From: AP-16 sp036395835
Lineage (GTDB): Bacteria; Pseudomonadota; Alphaproteobacteria; Rhizobiales; Xanthobacteraceae
Reading direction: 5' to 3'
DNA length: 31,736 bases
NCBI GenBank assembly: GCA_036395835.1
Contig: DASWCW010000239.1
Location: 1-31,736, forward strand
Positions 1 to 9,087 of the stretch are shown in pieces (positions within the stretch are counted from its first letter, which is position 1; each line of letters starts with the position of its first letter). The notes beneath the pieces were generated by a model that had not been told where the DNA came from, made no database searches, and saw only the letters and a program-made list of their open reading frames with translations. The position numbers and the translations under genes were made by a program.

Positions 1-1827
1 GAGCCGCGCCTCGACGGCGACGCGATTTATTGGATCGAGGGCAGGCCCCGGGAGAAAGGCCGCAACGTCGTGGTCCGCGCGGCGCACGGCGACATCGCGG
101 ACGTCACCCCCGCGCCGTTCGATGCGCGCTCGCAGGTGCACAGCTACGGCGGCGGCGCCTATGCGGTGCGCGACGGCACGGTGTATTTCGTGCATTTCCG
201 CGACAATCAGCTCTACCGCCAGGCGCCGAACCGGCCGCCGGCGAAGCTGACGTCGAGCCCGGCATGCCTGTTCGCAGATATCTGCATCGATGCCGAACGC
301 AATCGCTTGATCGCGGTGCGGGAAGAGCGTCCCGACGGCGACGTCGTCAACGCGATCAACACCCTGGTCGCGGTGGATCTTGCAACCGGCACGGAGACGA
401 CGCTCGATTCCGGATGGGATTTCTATTCCTCTCCCGCGCTCAGCCCGGACGGGAATAGGCTCGCCTGGCTGAGCTGGCGCCATCCGTACATGCCGTGGAT
501 CTCGACGTATCTGCACGTGGCGGATTTCGATGCGACAGGGGCTCTGAGCAGCAACCGCAATACCATCGCGGGGGGCGAGAAGGTCTCGATCGTGCAACCG
601 CAATGGTCGCCCGACGGCAGGCTGTTCTTTCTCTCCGACGCGACCGACTTCTGGAATCTCTATCGCTGCAACGGCTCTTCTGCCGAAGCCGTGCTTCCGC
701 GCGAGGCCGAGTTCGGCGCGCCGCAATGGCAATTCGGGGCCTCGACCTATGCGTTCGTTTCGGCCGAGACCATGATCTACTCGTTCACGCGGAACGGGAT
801 GTGGTTCCTGGGGCGGCTCGATCTGCCGACGCTCACCGCTTCCGATTACGCTAGCGAGTTCGCCTCGATCGCCGGGCTTCGCGCCGCCGGCAAGATCGTG
901 GTGATGCGCTGCTCGACGGCGAGTTCGCCGCCGGCGATCGCCACACTCGACATCGAGCGCGGCGACGTAAAGCCGATCCAATATTCCATTCCGCCGGCCA
1001 GCTATGAACAATTCAAGCCATATTTCTCCGTACCGCAATCGATCCGATTTCCGACCGACGGCGGCGAGACTGCGCATGGATTTTTCTACGCGCCGCACAA
1101 TCCGGACTGGCAAGCGGCGGCCTCCGAGAAGCCGCCGCTGATCGTCAAAAGCCACGGCGGGCCGACGGCGGCGACCGCGGCCGGGCTCGACCTTGCGCTG
1201 CAGTTCTGGACCAGCCGAGGCTTTGCGGTGCTCGACGTGAACTACCGCGGCAGCAGCGGTTTCGGCCGCAAATACCGGGAGAAGCTCTATGGTCAATGGG
1301 GAGTGGCCGATGTCGCCGATTCAATCGCCGGGGCCAAATTCCTGGCGGGGCGCGGCGACGCCGATGCGGGGAAACTGATCGTGACCGGCGGCAGCGCCGG
1401 CGGCTACACCACATTGTGTGCGCTCACGTTCCACCGCGAGTTTGCAGCCGGCGCGAGCTATTACGGCGTGAGCGATCTGGTCGCGCTCGCCACCGACACC
1501 CACAAGTTCGAATCGCACTACCTCGACTGGCTGATCGAGCCGTACCGGCCGGGCAGCGCGCTCTATCACGAACGCTCGCCGATCCATTTCGCCGAGCGGC
1601 TGTCGGCGCCGGTCATCTTCCTGCACGGCGAGGACGATCCGGTGGTGCCACTCAATCAGGCCCAGATGATGTTCGCGGCGCTGCGCGCCCGAGACATTCC
1701 GACTTGCCTGCTGGTATTCCAGGGCGAGAAGCACGGGTTCCGGCAGTCCGAGCACATTCGCCGCGCGCTGGAATCCGAGCTGTTGTTCTACGGCATGAAC
1801 CTGCTGCACATTCCGCTCACATCCTAG
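1..1827 (+). CDS. S9 family peptidase (prolyl oligopeptidase-like), 5' end missing
   Basis: The reading frame is open from the first base, so the gene starts upstream of the window; the visible ATG at 70 is probably internal. The N-terminal half has beta-propeller-type repeats (SPDG motifs near 448 and 610). The C-terminal half is an alpha/beta hydrolase: HGG oxyanion-type motif near 1155, nucleophile motif GGSAGG near 1387-1404, acid motif GEDDPVVP near 1627, and KHGF with the catalytic His near 1730. This order matches the S9C acylaminoacyl/dipeptidyl peptidase group. Enzymes of this family cleave short peptides or acyl-peptides; the substrate here is unknown. No signal peptide can be judged because the start is absent. 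The next gene begins 94 bp downstream on the same strand. Confidence 0.9.
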   Translation, partial: EPRLDGDAIYWIEGRPREKGRNVVVRAAHGDIADVTPAPFDARSQVHSYGGGAYAVRDGTVYFVHFRDNQLYRQAPNRPPAKLTSSPACLFADICIDAERNRLIAVREERPDGDVVNAINTLVAVDLATGTETTLDSGWDFYSSPALSPDGNRLAWLSWRHPYMPWISTYLHVADFDATGALSSNRNTIAGGEKVSIVQPQWSPDGRLFFLSDATDFWNLYRCNGSSAEAVLPREAEFGAPQWQFGASTYAFVSAETMIYSFTRNGMWFLGRLDLPTLTASDYASEFASIAGLRAAGKIVVMRCSTASSPPAIATLDIERGDVKPIQYSIPPASYEQFKPYFSVPQSIRFPTDGGETAHGFFYAPHNPDWQAAASEKPPLIVKSHGGPTAATAAGLDLALQFWTSRGFAVLDVNYRGSSGFGRKYREKLYGQWGVADVADSIAGAKFLAGRGDADAGKLIVTGGSAGGYTTLCALTFHREFAAGASYYGVSDLVALATDTHKFESHYLDWLIEPYRPGSALYHERSPIHFAERLSAPVIFLHGEDDPVVPLNQAQMMFAALRARDIPTCLLVFQGEKHGFRQSEHIRRALESELLFYGMNLLHIPLTS

Positions 1828-1921
1828 TCGCCGCCCCGGCCCGGCCCAGGTTGAGTGCCGCGGCCGATTGCGCCAAGCTGGCCGCGATTGCGGCTCAGCG
1901 ACGACAACGAGCGGAGGCAGC

Positions 1922-2599
1922 ATGGGCACGAAGATCCCCTTCAAGCGGCCGGACGGCAAGGATGCGGCCGGTTATCTCGCCAAGGCGGGACGCGCGAACG
2001 CGCCGGGCGTCGTCGTCATTCAGGAATGGTGGGGCCTGCAGGATCAGATCAAGGGCATTTGCGACCGCTTCGCCGTCTCCGGCTACGAGGCGCTCGCGCC
2101 CGATCTCTATGCCGGCACGGTCGTTCCCTATCACGACACCGAGGCTGCGAACCGCGAGATGAGCTCGCTCAATTTTCTCGACGCGACCGATCAGATCGTG
2201 CGCGGCGCCGCCCAGTATTTGAAAGTGACCGGCGCCAAAGTCGGGCTCACCGGCTTCTGCATGGGCGGCGCCGTGACCGTTCTGGGCGCGATCCGCATCC
2301 CGGAGCTTTCCGCGGCGGTTTGCTTTTACGGCATTCCGCCCGGCAATGTCGCCAAGCCCGCCGATATCCGCGTGCCCCTGCAGGCTCATTTCGCCAACGA
2401 TGACGATTGGTGCACGCCCAAGGCGGTCAATGATTTCGAAGCCGCGCTGAAAGCCGCCGGCAAATCCGCCGAGATCTATCGCTACGATGCCAAGCACGGC
2501 TTCATGAACGAGCAGCGGCCCGACGCGCACCAGCGCCAGGCCGCGGAGCTTGCCTGGTCGCGCACGCTCGAATTCTGGGGCAAGCATTTGGGCCGTTGA
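1922..2599 (+). CDS. Dienelactone hydrolase family protein
   Basis: A 225-residue alpha/beta hydrolase of the dienelactone hydrolase family, close to the usual family length. The nucleophile is a cysteine in GFCMGG (Cys113); the acid is one of Asp160-162 in the segment NDDDW, and the base is His192 in KHGF. The ATG at 1922 is preferred over an upstream in-frame codon at 1868 because a GGAGG sits just before it and the family N-terminus begins here. Family members hydrolyse dienelactone in chlorocatechol breakdown, but many genomic copies act on other esters or lactones, and no aromatic-degradation genes are nearby. Probably cytosolic, as no signal peptide is seen. Confidence 0.88.
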   Translation: MGTKIPFKRPDGKDAAGYLAKAGRANAPGVVVIQEWWGLQDQIKGICDRFAVSGYEALAPDLYAGTVVPYHDTEAANREMSSLNFLDATDQIVRGAAQYLKVTGAKVGLTGFCMGGAVTVLGAIRIPELSAAVCFYGIPPGNVAKPADIRVPLQAHFANDDDWCTPKAVNDFEAALKAAGKSAEIYRYDAKHGFMNEQRPDAHQRQAAELAWSRTLEFWGKHLGR

Positions 2600-2610
2600 T
2601 CACAGCGGTT

Positions 2611-2712
2611 GTCTTGGCCCGCGCATGCGGGCCATCCAGTAGCCGCCGAATTCAGAACAGCCCCCGCCGCGATTGCAGGGCTTACTGGGTCGCCCGCATG
2701 CGCGGGCGATGA
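2611..2712. repeat. Palindromic intergenic repeat made of two hairpins
   Basis: The gap between two convergent genes holds two perfect hairpins. The first has a 7-bp stem at 2616-2622 and 2627-2633 with loop GCAT; the second has an 8-bp stem at 2690-2697 and 2702-2709 with loop ATGC. The inner flanks (2627-2641 and 2683-2697) are themselves inverted repeats with 13 of 15 matches, so the whole unit is a nested palindrome of about 100 bp. This looks like the dispersed REP/BIME-like palindromes of Bradyrhizobium-type genomes. It may also act as a bidirectional terminator, but neither hairpin has a clear T-run. Confidence 0.6.
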
Positions 2713-2723
2713 CGGTCGGAGAA

Positions 2724-4088
2724 TTACTCCGCCGCCGTCTTGGCATTCGGCGCCGCGAACGCCGCCTCCATCTCGCGCCTGACCTTCACCGCGAGATCGT
2801 TGCGATCGTACTCGACATCGGCCCAGCGCAACGGCTCCCCCGCCGCGATCTCGCGCTTGAGCTTGACGTTGTGCGCCAATCCCAGCGGCAGGAATCCGGC
2901 CTCGAGTGAGCGCTCGGCCGGGCACTGCTTGCCCCACACGCGGTAGCCGCCCTCGCCGTCGAGAATCTCGCCGCGGTCGAGCTTGCGTTTTGCGGTCGCA
3001 ACCACGTCGGAGCGGAAGCCGGTGGCGGCTCCGGTCGGCTCGCGGCGCAATGCAATCGAGGCGACCGAGATGCCGAGCTCGAGCCCGATCATGTGGGTCG
3101 GCCGGTAGAGCGCAATGTGCTCGAAATCGTCATCGGGGAGCATGTGATACTCCTCCGCGCAATGGCGCACGTAATCGTCGCCGGCCTTGACGACCACGTA
3201 GGTCCCCATCTGCAGATGGTTGGCGACCGGCGACTTGTCGCGATGCAACGATGACACCACTTCGGTGGTCCCGGTGATCGCCAGCGCGCCTCCGGCGTGC
3301 CGCGGCTTGCAGATCCGCGCGAGGTCGTAGACCGAGGCGGGCGGGAACGACAGGCCGTCCGGCTGCGGAACCAGGCCGGTCGCGTTGCATACCGCCGTCA
3401 TCTCGATTGCCGATTTGGTGCCGTCGATGAAGCTGTTGAACATTTTCGGGTTCATGCCGCCGCGCGCGGCCTTGTCGGGCGCGATGCCGAAATTCTCCCA
3501 CACGTCGTCGGGCGTCGATTGATGGAAACTCGGGTGATAGCGCGTACCCTTGCCGGCCGTGACCACTTCGAAGCCGCAGGCTCGCGCCCAATCGACATGC
3601 TCGCAGATGAGCGCCGGCTGGTCGCCCCAGGCCAGGCTGTAGATGACGCCGGCGGCCCTGGCCTTGCGCGCAAGCAGCGGCCCGGCAACCACGTCGGCCT
3701 CCACATTGACCATGACGATATGCTTGCCGTGCGCGATCGATCGTAGGCAAAAGTGGATGCCCGTGCGCGGGTCGCCGGTCGCTTCGATCATCACGTCGAC
3801 GTCGGGAAACGCGATGAGCGCCTCGGCGTCCGCAGTGATGAACGTGCGCCCGCCGCGCAGCGCATCGCCCAGATTGGTCGCCGAATACTGCGGTTCGCTC
3901 CACCCGCAGCCTCGCAGCTGATTGCGGGCACGCTCGATGTTGAGATCCGCGAGGCCAACGAGATGCATGCCCGGCGTGCGGCGCACTTGCGCCAGAAACA
4001 TCGTGCCGAACTTGCCGGCACCGATCAGGCCGACCCGAACCGGCCGGCCGGCGGCTTCGCGCTCCATGAGCTTGGCGTGAAGGTTCAA
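2724..4088 (-). CDS. DRL-like NAD(P)-dependent oxidoreductase with C-terminal SAF-type domain
   Basis: A 454-residue protein with an N-terminal Rossmann motif GLIGAGKFG (about residues 20-28) and a conserved central block including MVNVEADV, GDQPA and AGKGT. From memory this matches the DRL (DXR-like) family, whose Brucella abortus member is a deoxyxylulose-phosphate reductoisomerase-like enzyme of isoprenoid synthesis; related proteins are often labelled homoserine dehydrogenase-like or SAF-domain proteins. The C-terminal 90 residues (GEILDGEGGY to the end) resemble a SAF domain. The start is TTG at 4088, supported by GGAGGA four bases upstream; an ATG seven codons later is the alternative. 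The substrate is not established: family membership alone does not prove DXR activity. Confidence 0.75.
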   Translation of the reverse strand: MNLHAKLMEREAAGRPVRVGLIGAGKFGTMFLAQVRRTPGMHLVGLADLNIERARNQLRGCGWSEPQYSATNLGDALRGGRTFITADAEALIAFPDVDVMIEATGDPRTGIHFCLRSIAHGKHIVMVNVEADVVAGPLLARKARAAGVIYSLAWGDQPALICEHVDWARACGFEVVTAGKGTRYHPSFHQSTPDDVWENFGIAPDKAARGGMNPKMFNSFIDGTKSAIEMTAVCNATGLVPQPDGLSFPPASVYDLARICKPRHAGGALAITGTTEVVSSLHRDKSPVANHLQMGTYVVVKAGDDYVRHCAEEYHMLPDDDFEHIALYRPTHMIGLELGISVASIALRREPTGAATGFRSDVVATAKRKLDRGEILDGEGGYRVWGKQCPAERSLEAGFLPLGLAHNVKLKREIAAGEPLRWADVEYDRNDLAVKVRREMEAAFAAPNAKTAAE

Positions 4089-4092
4089 TGCT

Positions 4093-4098
4093 TCCTCC
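4093..4098 (-). promoter_or_regulatory. Shine-Dalgarno site deciding a TTG start
   Basis: On the minus strand GGAGGA lies four bases before TTG at 4088. The next in-frame ATG (4067) has no comparable site, so the TTG start of the DRL-like gene is preferred. Confidence 0.6.
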
Positions 4099-4109
4099 GT
4101 CTCGGGTTT

Positions 4110-4137
4110 CAGAAATCAGATAACAGAAATCGGATAT
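4110..4137. repeat. Short tandem repeat, 2 x 14 bp
   Basis: Two adjacent 14-bp units (4110-4123 and 4124-4137) share 12 of 14 bases, each beginning CAGAAATC. They lie upstream of the DRL-like gene in an AT-richer gap of about 120 bp. Function unknown; it could be a decayed intergenic repeat. Confidence 0.4.
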
Positions 4138-4210
4138 CGGTGGCAAACGGTCACGGAGATCCGTTCCTAAACTTTTCCTGACTTCTGCTTGCTGATTTCC
4201 TTGCTTGCTG

Positions 4211-4774
4211 TCACCGGCACAACGCGCGCTGAACATAGGATTCCATCCGGCACTCGCCGGTCGTCGGCTGCGCCCCGGAAATCCACACTCGAGCCGGACA
4301 TTTTTCCACCGATTGGACGTCGAGGCTGTTGCCCGCCGCAAGTCCTTTGCTGCGGCACAAGGCTTCGATTGCGCCGCGGCAATCCGGAGCGCCGTTGGCG
4401 GCGGTCTCGCAACGCTCGCGTCCGGAGACGATTTTCGCATTGGGCAGCAGGCCGACGCCGGCGCTCTTGCGCGCATCCTCGGGCGAAGCCTCGGACTTGC
4501 CCTTCCAGGCCGTGCTCACGCGCGCGAGCGATCGGTCGATCCAGCGGCCGATCGTGCCGAACAGGCCGCCCTGCCGCGATGCCTGCGCTGCGGCGGAAGG
4601 CGCCGGCTCCGACGGCGCGGCCTGCTCCGGTTGCGTTGCGGGAGCGGCTTGCGGCGTCTGCTGCGCGCTCGCCGGGATGACGACGCAAAGCAGGGCGACC
4701 AGGGCGAGCCCCAGTGCGGCACCGTGGCGCGCCGACCGCGGCCGCCGCCGCTCGCTCTTCCTGGTTCGGATCAT
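4211..4774 (-). CDS. Small secreted cysteine-containing protein of unknown function
   Basis: A 187-residue protein that I do not recognise. From the ATG at 4774 it has a basic start (MIRTRKSERRR), a hydrophobic core (GLALVALLCVVIP) and a likely cleavage after ASAQ, which is a clear Sec signal peptide. A Pro/Ala/Gln-rich linker follows, then a C-terminal domain with six cysteines spaced as potential disulphides. It is therefore probably periplasmic. A TTG start at 4828 would give an 18-residue extension before the signal peptide and is less likely. It is followed 30 bp upstream by the YqaA-type gene on the same strand, so the two may be cotranscribed. Confidence 0.7.
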   Translation of the reverse strand: MIRTRKSERRRPRSARHGAALGLALVALLCVVIPASAQQTPQAAPATQPEQAAPSEPAPSAAAQASRQGGLFGTIGRWIDRSLARVSTAWKGKSEASPEDARKSAGVGLLPNAKIVSGRERCETAANGAPDCRGAIEALCRSKGLAAGNSLDVQSVEKCPARVWISGAQPTTGECRMESYVQRALCR

Positions 4775-4858
4775 GGCGTGTTCCGTCCGGCCCCGAGCGG
4801 GGCCGGCGCAGGCCTGAGTCCGCGACAACCGCGTGGCAAAATTGAGGAGATCGGCCCG

Positions 4859-5443
4859 TTAGAACAACCGGGTGGCCGCGATCACTCCGACGAGCACGAC
4901 GAGCACTCCGATGGTGAACCACAAGCCCAGGCGTTTTTCGATGTTTACCCGCGCCCACACACCATAGCGGTGCAACAGAAAAGCAAAGAAATAGAACCGC
5001 ATTCCTCGCGCCACCACCGACAGCAGCAGGAACGGCACAAGGGGATAAGCGGCAAACCCCGACGTGATGGTCACTATCTTGTAGGGAATCGGGGTGATGC
5101 CCTTGAGCAGGATGATCCAGGCGCCGTAGCGGACGTAAGCGTCGCGGAACAGCTCCACCTTGTCGCCATATCCGTAGGCCTGGATGATCCAATGCCCGAC
5201 AGTATCGTAGAGCGTCGAGCCGATCAGATAGCCGATCAGGCCGCCCGCCACCGACGTCACGGTGCACAGCGTCGCGTAGTACCAAGTCTTGTCCGGTCGG
5301 GCGAGCGACATCGGGATCATCATCACGTCCGGCGGAATGGGGAGAATCGAGCTCTCGCCGAACGACAGTGCACCCATGATCCAGGACGCATGCGGCTTGC
5401 CCGCGGCGCCGATGCACCAGTCGTAGATCCGTCGAAGCAGCAT
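4859..5443 (-). CDS. YqaA/DedA family membrane protein
   Basis: A 194-residue membrane protein. The motif FGESSILPIPPDV near the N-terminus, the central ILLKGITPIPYK segment and a late transmembrane helix before the C-terminus match the YqaA branch of the SNARE-associated/DedA superfamily. Members of the wider family are linked to lipid scrambling or transport and membrane homeostasis; the exact role here is unknown. The start is placed at ATG 5443 (MLLRRIYDW); the open frame continues to 5566 but that extension is not membrane-like and would overlap the hisE-like gene. Confidence 0.8.
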   Translation of the reverse strand: MLLRRIYDWCIGAAGKPHASWIMGALSFGESSILPIPPDVMMIPMSLARPDKTWYYATLCTVTSVAGGLIGYLIGSTLYDTVGHWIIQAYGYGDKVELFRDAYVRYGAWIILLKGITPIPYKIVTITSGFAAYPLVPFLLLSVVARGMRFYFFAFLLHRYGVWARVNIEKRLGLWFTIGVLVVLVGVIAATRLF

Positions 5444-5525
5444 GACGCGCCTGATTACCGGTACGGGAGGGCACTGTCCATCGAAAGCGCGCCCGCAGCC
5501 GAACGGGCGCCGCGGCTCGATCCGG

Positions 5526-5912
5526 CTAGCGGCGCTTGTGCAGCCGTCGGCCGTCGAGTGCGACAATTTGCCGACGGGACTCCGAATCGGACTCCGGCGC
5601 GGCTTTCGGCAGCTTTTCGGCGATGCCGAGCAGGCGCTCGCGCCGGTCCATCTCTTTCCACACGTCCTTGGGATTCACTCCGGCCGCCCCCCACAGCACG
5701 ACCAGGTGATAGAGCAGGTCGGCACTCTCGCGGATCACCGCGTCGCGGCCGCCGTGCATGGCGTCGATGATCACCTCGATGGCCTCTTCGGCGAGCTTTT
5801 TCGCCATTTTGGGCCGGCCCGAGCGCAGCAGTCGCGCGGTGCGTGACGTGCGCGGATCCGCGTGCTTGGCGGCCAGCACGGCCGCGTACAGTCGATCCAG
5901 CGAATCGGTCAT
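5526..5912 (-). CDS. hisE: Phosphoribosyl-ATP diphosphatase (HisE-like)
   Basis: A 128-residue all-helical MazG-like NTP pyrophosphatase of the HisE type. The metal-binding motifs are visible as KKLAEEAIEV and ESADLLYH, with the typical HisE block WKEMDRRE after them. HisE hydrolyses phosphoribosyl-ATP to phosphoribosyl-AMP in the second step of histidine synthesis. No other his genes are in the window, so this could be the only hisE detached from its operon, or a second copy with another nucleotide substrate. The C-terminal 25 residues are basic and not part of the core fold. It precedes the YqaA-type gene by 82 bp on the same strand. Confidence 0.82.
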   Translation of the reverse strand: MTDSLDRLYAAVLAAKHADPRTSRTARLLRSGRPKMAKKLAEEAIEVIIDAMHGGRDAVIRESADLLYHLVVLWGAAGVNPKDVWKEMDRRERLLGIAEKLPKAAPESDSESRRQIVALDGRRLHKRR

Positions 5913-5973
5913 GCGACCAGCATAGCCGCATAGATTTACCGGACGTTAACGAATACGCCCGGGCCGCACAGGC

Positions 5974-8900
5974 TCATTCCGGCTCGGCCAGCAGGCTCGC
6001 GTTGCCGCCGATCGCCGCGGTATTGACCGCAATGGTCTGCTCGATCGCGAAGCGCGGAAGATAATTCGGGCCGCCAGCCTTGGGACCGGTCCCCGACCGC
6101 CCCGATCCGCCGAACGGTTGCGTGCCGACGACGGCGCCGATCATGTTGCGATTGACGTAGACGTTCCCGATCGCGAGCCGCGCGATGATGCGCTCGACCG
6201 TGAGCTCGATCCGGGAATGGATGCCGAGCGTCAGGCCATAGCCGCTCGCACCGATGTCCTCGAGCAGTCGGTCGAGCTCGTCGGCGCGCCAGCGCACGAC
6301 GTGAAGCACCGGCCCGAATACCTCCTGCTTGAGATCGCCGGCACGGTCGAGCTCGACGATGGTCGGCGCCACGTAGGTCCCGGCCGAGGGCAGCGGCAGC
6401 CGGTCCCAGCGGAATCGCACGCGGCCCTGGCCTTGCATCCGCGCGATCCATCGCTCGAGATTGGTTTTCGCCTCGGCATCGATCACCGGCCCGATATGCG
6501 TGGAGATTTCGCGCGGATCTCCCACCTGCAGCTCGAACACGGCGCCTTCGATCATCTCCAGCAGAATATCGGCCACGTCCTCCTGGATGCAGAGCAGCCG
6601 CAAGGCCGAGCAGCGCTGACCCGCCGAGCGGAACGCGGAGGTCAAGACATCGTCGGTGACTTGCTCCGGCAAAGCCGTGGCGTCGACCACCATGGCATTG
6701 ATGCCGCCGGTCTCGGCAATGAACGGCACCAGCGGCCCGGACTTTGCGGCGAGCGCGCGGCTGACATTCGCGGCGACCTCGTTCGACCCGGTGAACGCCA
6801 CCCCGGCGGTCTGGGAATTTTCGACCAACAGCGCGCCGACGCGGCCGTCGCCCGGGACCAGATGCAGCGCGCTCGCCGGCACCCCGGCCGCGTGCAGCAG
6901 CCGCACCGCCTCCGCGGCGACGAGCGGCGTCTGCTCGGCCGGCTTGGCGACCACGCTGTTGCCGGCCGCGAGCGCGGCGCTGACCTGGCCGACGAAGATC
7001 GCGAGCGGAAAATTCCACGGCGAGATGCACACGAACGCGCCGCGGCCCCGATAGGCGAGCTCGTTCGATTCCCCGGTGGGCCCGGGCAGTGATCGGGGCG
7101 CCAGCGCGTGCCGGAGTTCGCAAGCGTAGTAGCGGCAGAAATCGGCCGCCTCGCGGACTTCCGCAATCGAATCCTCGAGGGTCTTGCCGGCCTCGCGCTG
7201 CAGCAGCGCGATCAGACCGGCCCGCGAGGCTTCCAACACATCGGCGGCCCGGTCGAGTGCCGCGGCGCGGATTTCGCGCGGTGTAGCCGTCCACGCGGGA
7301 AACCCCGCGGCGGCCGCCGCCACGGCCGCGGTGGCGATGGCTTCATCGCCCTCGGCCACGATCCCGATGCTCGCGCCGTCGATCGGCGAAGTGACGGCGC
7401 GCCTTCGGCCCTCGAGCGCTGCGCCATCGACCAGAGGCTGCGCGATGGCGGTATGCGGGGCGTTCGCGGCGATTTCCGCCAGCAGCGCACGCACCGCCGC
7501 GCGATCGCCGAGCTCGAGGCCACGCGAATTGCGGCGCGCCGGCGCATAAAGGTTGCCGGGCAGCGGAATGTGCGGATGCCGGGCCGCACCGGGATTCGCG
7601 ATCCGCGATCGCGGACGCTGCAGGATCGTATCGATCGCCACCCGAAGGTCCGCCGCGACCGACACGAACGAAGAATTCGCGCCGTTCTCCAACAACCGCC
7701 GCACCAGATAGGCGAGCAGGTCCCGATGGCTGCCGACCGGCGCGTAGACCCGGCAGGCGGCGCCGGGCGCCTCTGCCATCAGCGTTTGATAAAGCGCCTC
7801 GCCCATGCCATGCAGGCGCTGGAACTCGTAACCATCCACTCCGCCCGCCTCCTCGATCACGCTCGCCACGGTGAGCGCATTGTGCGTGGCGAACTGCGGA
7901 AAGACCTGCGGGCGCGCCGCGATCAGCCTGCGCATGCACTCCATGTAGCAAAGATCGGTCACGGGCTTGCGCGTGAACACGGGGTAATCGGCAAGTCCGC
8001 GTTCCTGGGCGCGCTTGATCTCGCTGTCCCAATAGGCGCCCTTGACGAGTCGCACGCTCAGGCGGCGGCCCAGCGCTTGCGCCGCCCCGATCACCCAATC
8101 GATCACCGCAGGCGCGCGTTTCTGATAGGCCTGCACCGCGAGCCCGAACCCCGACCAGCCGGCGAGCGAGGCATCGGCCAGCACCAGGCCGATCAGCTCC
8201 AGCGAGAGCTCCAGGCGATCCGCCTCCTCGGCATCGACCGTGAACTGCAGGTCGCGCGCCTTGGCCCTGCGGGCCAGCGCCAGGAGCTTCGGCCCGAGTT
8301 CGGCCAGAACCCGCGATCGCGAGATCGGCTCGAAACGCGGATGGAGCGCGGAGAGCTTCACCGAGATGCCGGGTCGATCCGCGGATCGATGCTCTGCCGC
8401 ACGTGCCGCGATGGCATCGATGGCGGCGGCGTAGGCGGCGAAATAGCGCTCGGCGTCCGCCGCGGTTCGCGCGGCTTCGCCCAGCATGTCGAAGGAATAA
8501 CGGAACTCACCGTGCCCGGCCGCACGTGCAAGCGCTTGCTCGATCGTTTCGCCGAGAACGAAATGCGAGCCCAAGAGCCGCATCGCCTGCCGGGTCGCGG
8601 CGCGTAATGCCGGCAACCCGAGCCGCTTGGCGAGGCTGGTGAGAATATGCTCCGGCGTTTCGCCCGGATGAATGATGCGCGCGCCGACACCGAGCGCCCA
8701 CGCCGAGGCGGACACCAAGAAGGCGGTCGATTGCACGTCGTGGTGCGACCAGTCGGCGGCCGCGAGCTTGTCCTCGATCAGCCGGTCGGCCGTGGCGGCG
8801 TCCGGCACCCGCAACAGCGCCTCGGCCAGCACCATCAGGGCAAGCCCCTCCCGGGTCGAAAGCGAGTATTCGCGCAGAAAATCCTCGACCCCGCCCAGCC

Positions 8901-9087
8901 CGCTGGCGCGTGCTCGAATGGCATTGACGAGCCTTTCCGCCCGCGCATCGATGCGCCGCTCGGCCTCCGCCGAGCGCGGCGCCTCGGCGAGCAGGCGCTC
9001 GGCGATCGCCTCATCGGGGGGCGCATAGGCGGCCTCGAACGGCGCGATGTCGCCGCGCTCGGCCGCATGTTCTTGCGGTAAACTCAT
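5974..9087 (-). CDS. putA: Bifunctional proline dehydrogenase / L-glutamate-gamma-semialdehyde dehydrogenase PutA
   Basis: A 1037-residue enzyme that oxidises proline to glutamate in two steps with substrate channelling. Domains in order: helical arm region (about 1-120), FAD-dependent proline dehydrogenase barrel (about 130-470, with RLVKGAYWDSEIK), then an NAD-dependent aldehyde dehydrogenase (about 530-1010) with Glu792 in IAETGG and nucleophile Cys826 in SAGQRCSA, 34 residues apart as in this superfamily. There is no N-terminal ribbon-helix-helix domain, so this is the short, non-repressor PutA type seen in Bradyrhizobium. The ATG at 9087 is chosen because GGAGG lies 5 bases upstream and the longer frame to 9249 is not PutA-like. 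It is divergent from the substrate-binding protein gene. Confidence 0.95.
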   Translation of the reverse strand: MSLPQEHAAERGDIAPFEAAYAPPDEAIAERLLAEAPRSAEAERRIDARAERLVNAIRARASGLGGVEDFLREYSLSTREGLALMVLAEALLRVPDAATADRLIEDKLAAADWSHHDVQSTAFLVSASAWALGVGARIIHPGETPEHILTSLAKRLGLPALRAATRQAMRLLGSHFVLGETIEQALARAAGHGEFRYSFDMLGEAARTAADAERYFAAYAAAIDAIAARAAEHRSADRPGISVKLSALHPRFEPISRSRVLAELGPKLLALARRAKARDLQFTVDAEEADRLELSLELIGLVLADASLAGWSGFGLAVQAYQKRAPAVIDWVIGAAQALGRRLSVRLVKGAYWDSEIKRAQERGLADYPVFTRKPVTDLCYMECMRRLIAARPQVFPQFATHNALTVASVIEEAGGVDGYEFQRLHGMGEALYQTLMAEAPGAACRVYAPVGSHRDLLAYLVRRLLENGANSSFVSVAADLRVAIDTILQRPRSRIANPGAARHPHIPLPGNLYAPARRNSRGLELGDRAAVRALLAEIAANAPHTAIAQPLVDGAALEGRRRAVTSPIDGASIGIVAEGDEAIATAAVAAAAAGFPAWTATPREIRAAALDRAADVLEASRAGLIALLQREAGKTLEDSIAEVREAADFCRYYACELRHALAPRSLPGPTGESNELAYRGRGAFVCISPWNFPLAIFVGQVSAALAAGNSVVAKPAEQTPLVAAEAVRLLHAAGVPASALHLVPGDGRVGALLVENSQTAGVAFTGSNEVAANVSRALAAKSGPLVPFIAETGGINAMVVDATALPEQVTDDVLTSAFRSAGQRCSALRLLCIQEDVADILLEMIEGAVFELQVGDPREISTHIGPVIDAEAKTNLERWIARMQGQGRVRFRWDRLPLPSAGTYVAPTIVELDRAGDLKQEVFGPVLHVVRWRADELDRLLEDIGASGYGLTLGIHSRIELTVERIIARLAIGNVYVNRNMIGAVVGTQPFGGSGRSGTGPKAGGPNYLPRFAIEQTIAVNTAAIGGNASLLAEPE

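Noticed and set aside
7108..8607. 499-residue plus-strand frame
   Set aside because: Antisense of putA, whose domains and catalytic residues are unambiguous.
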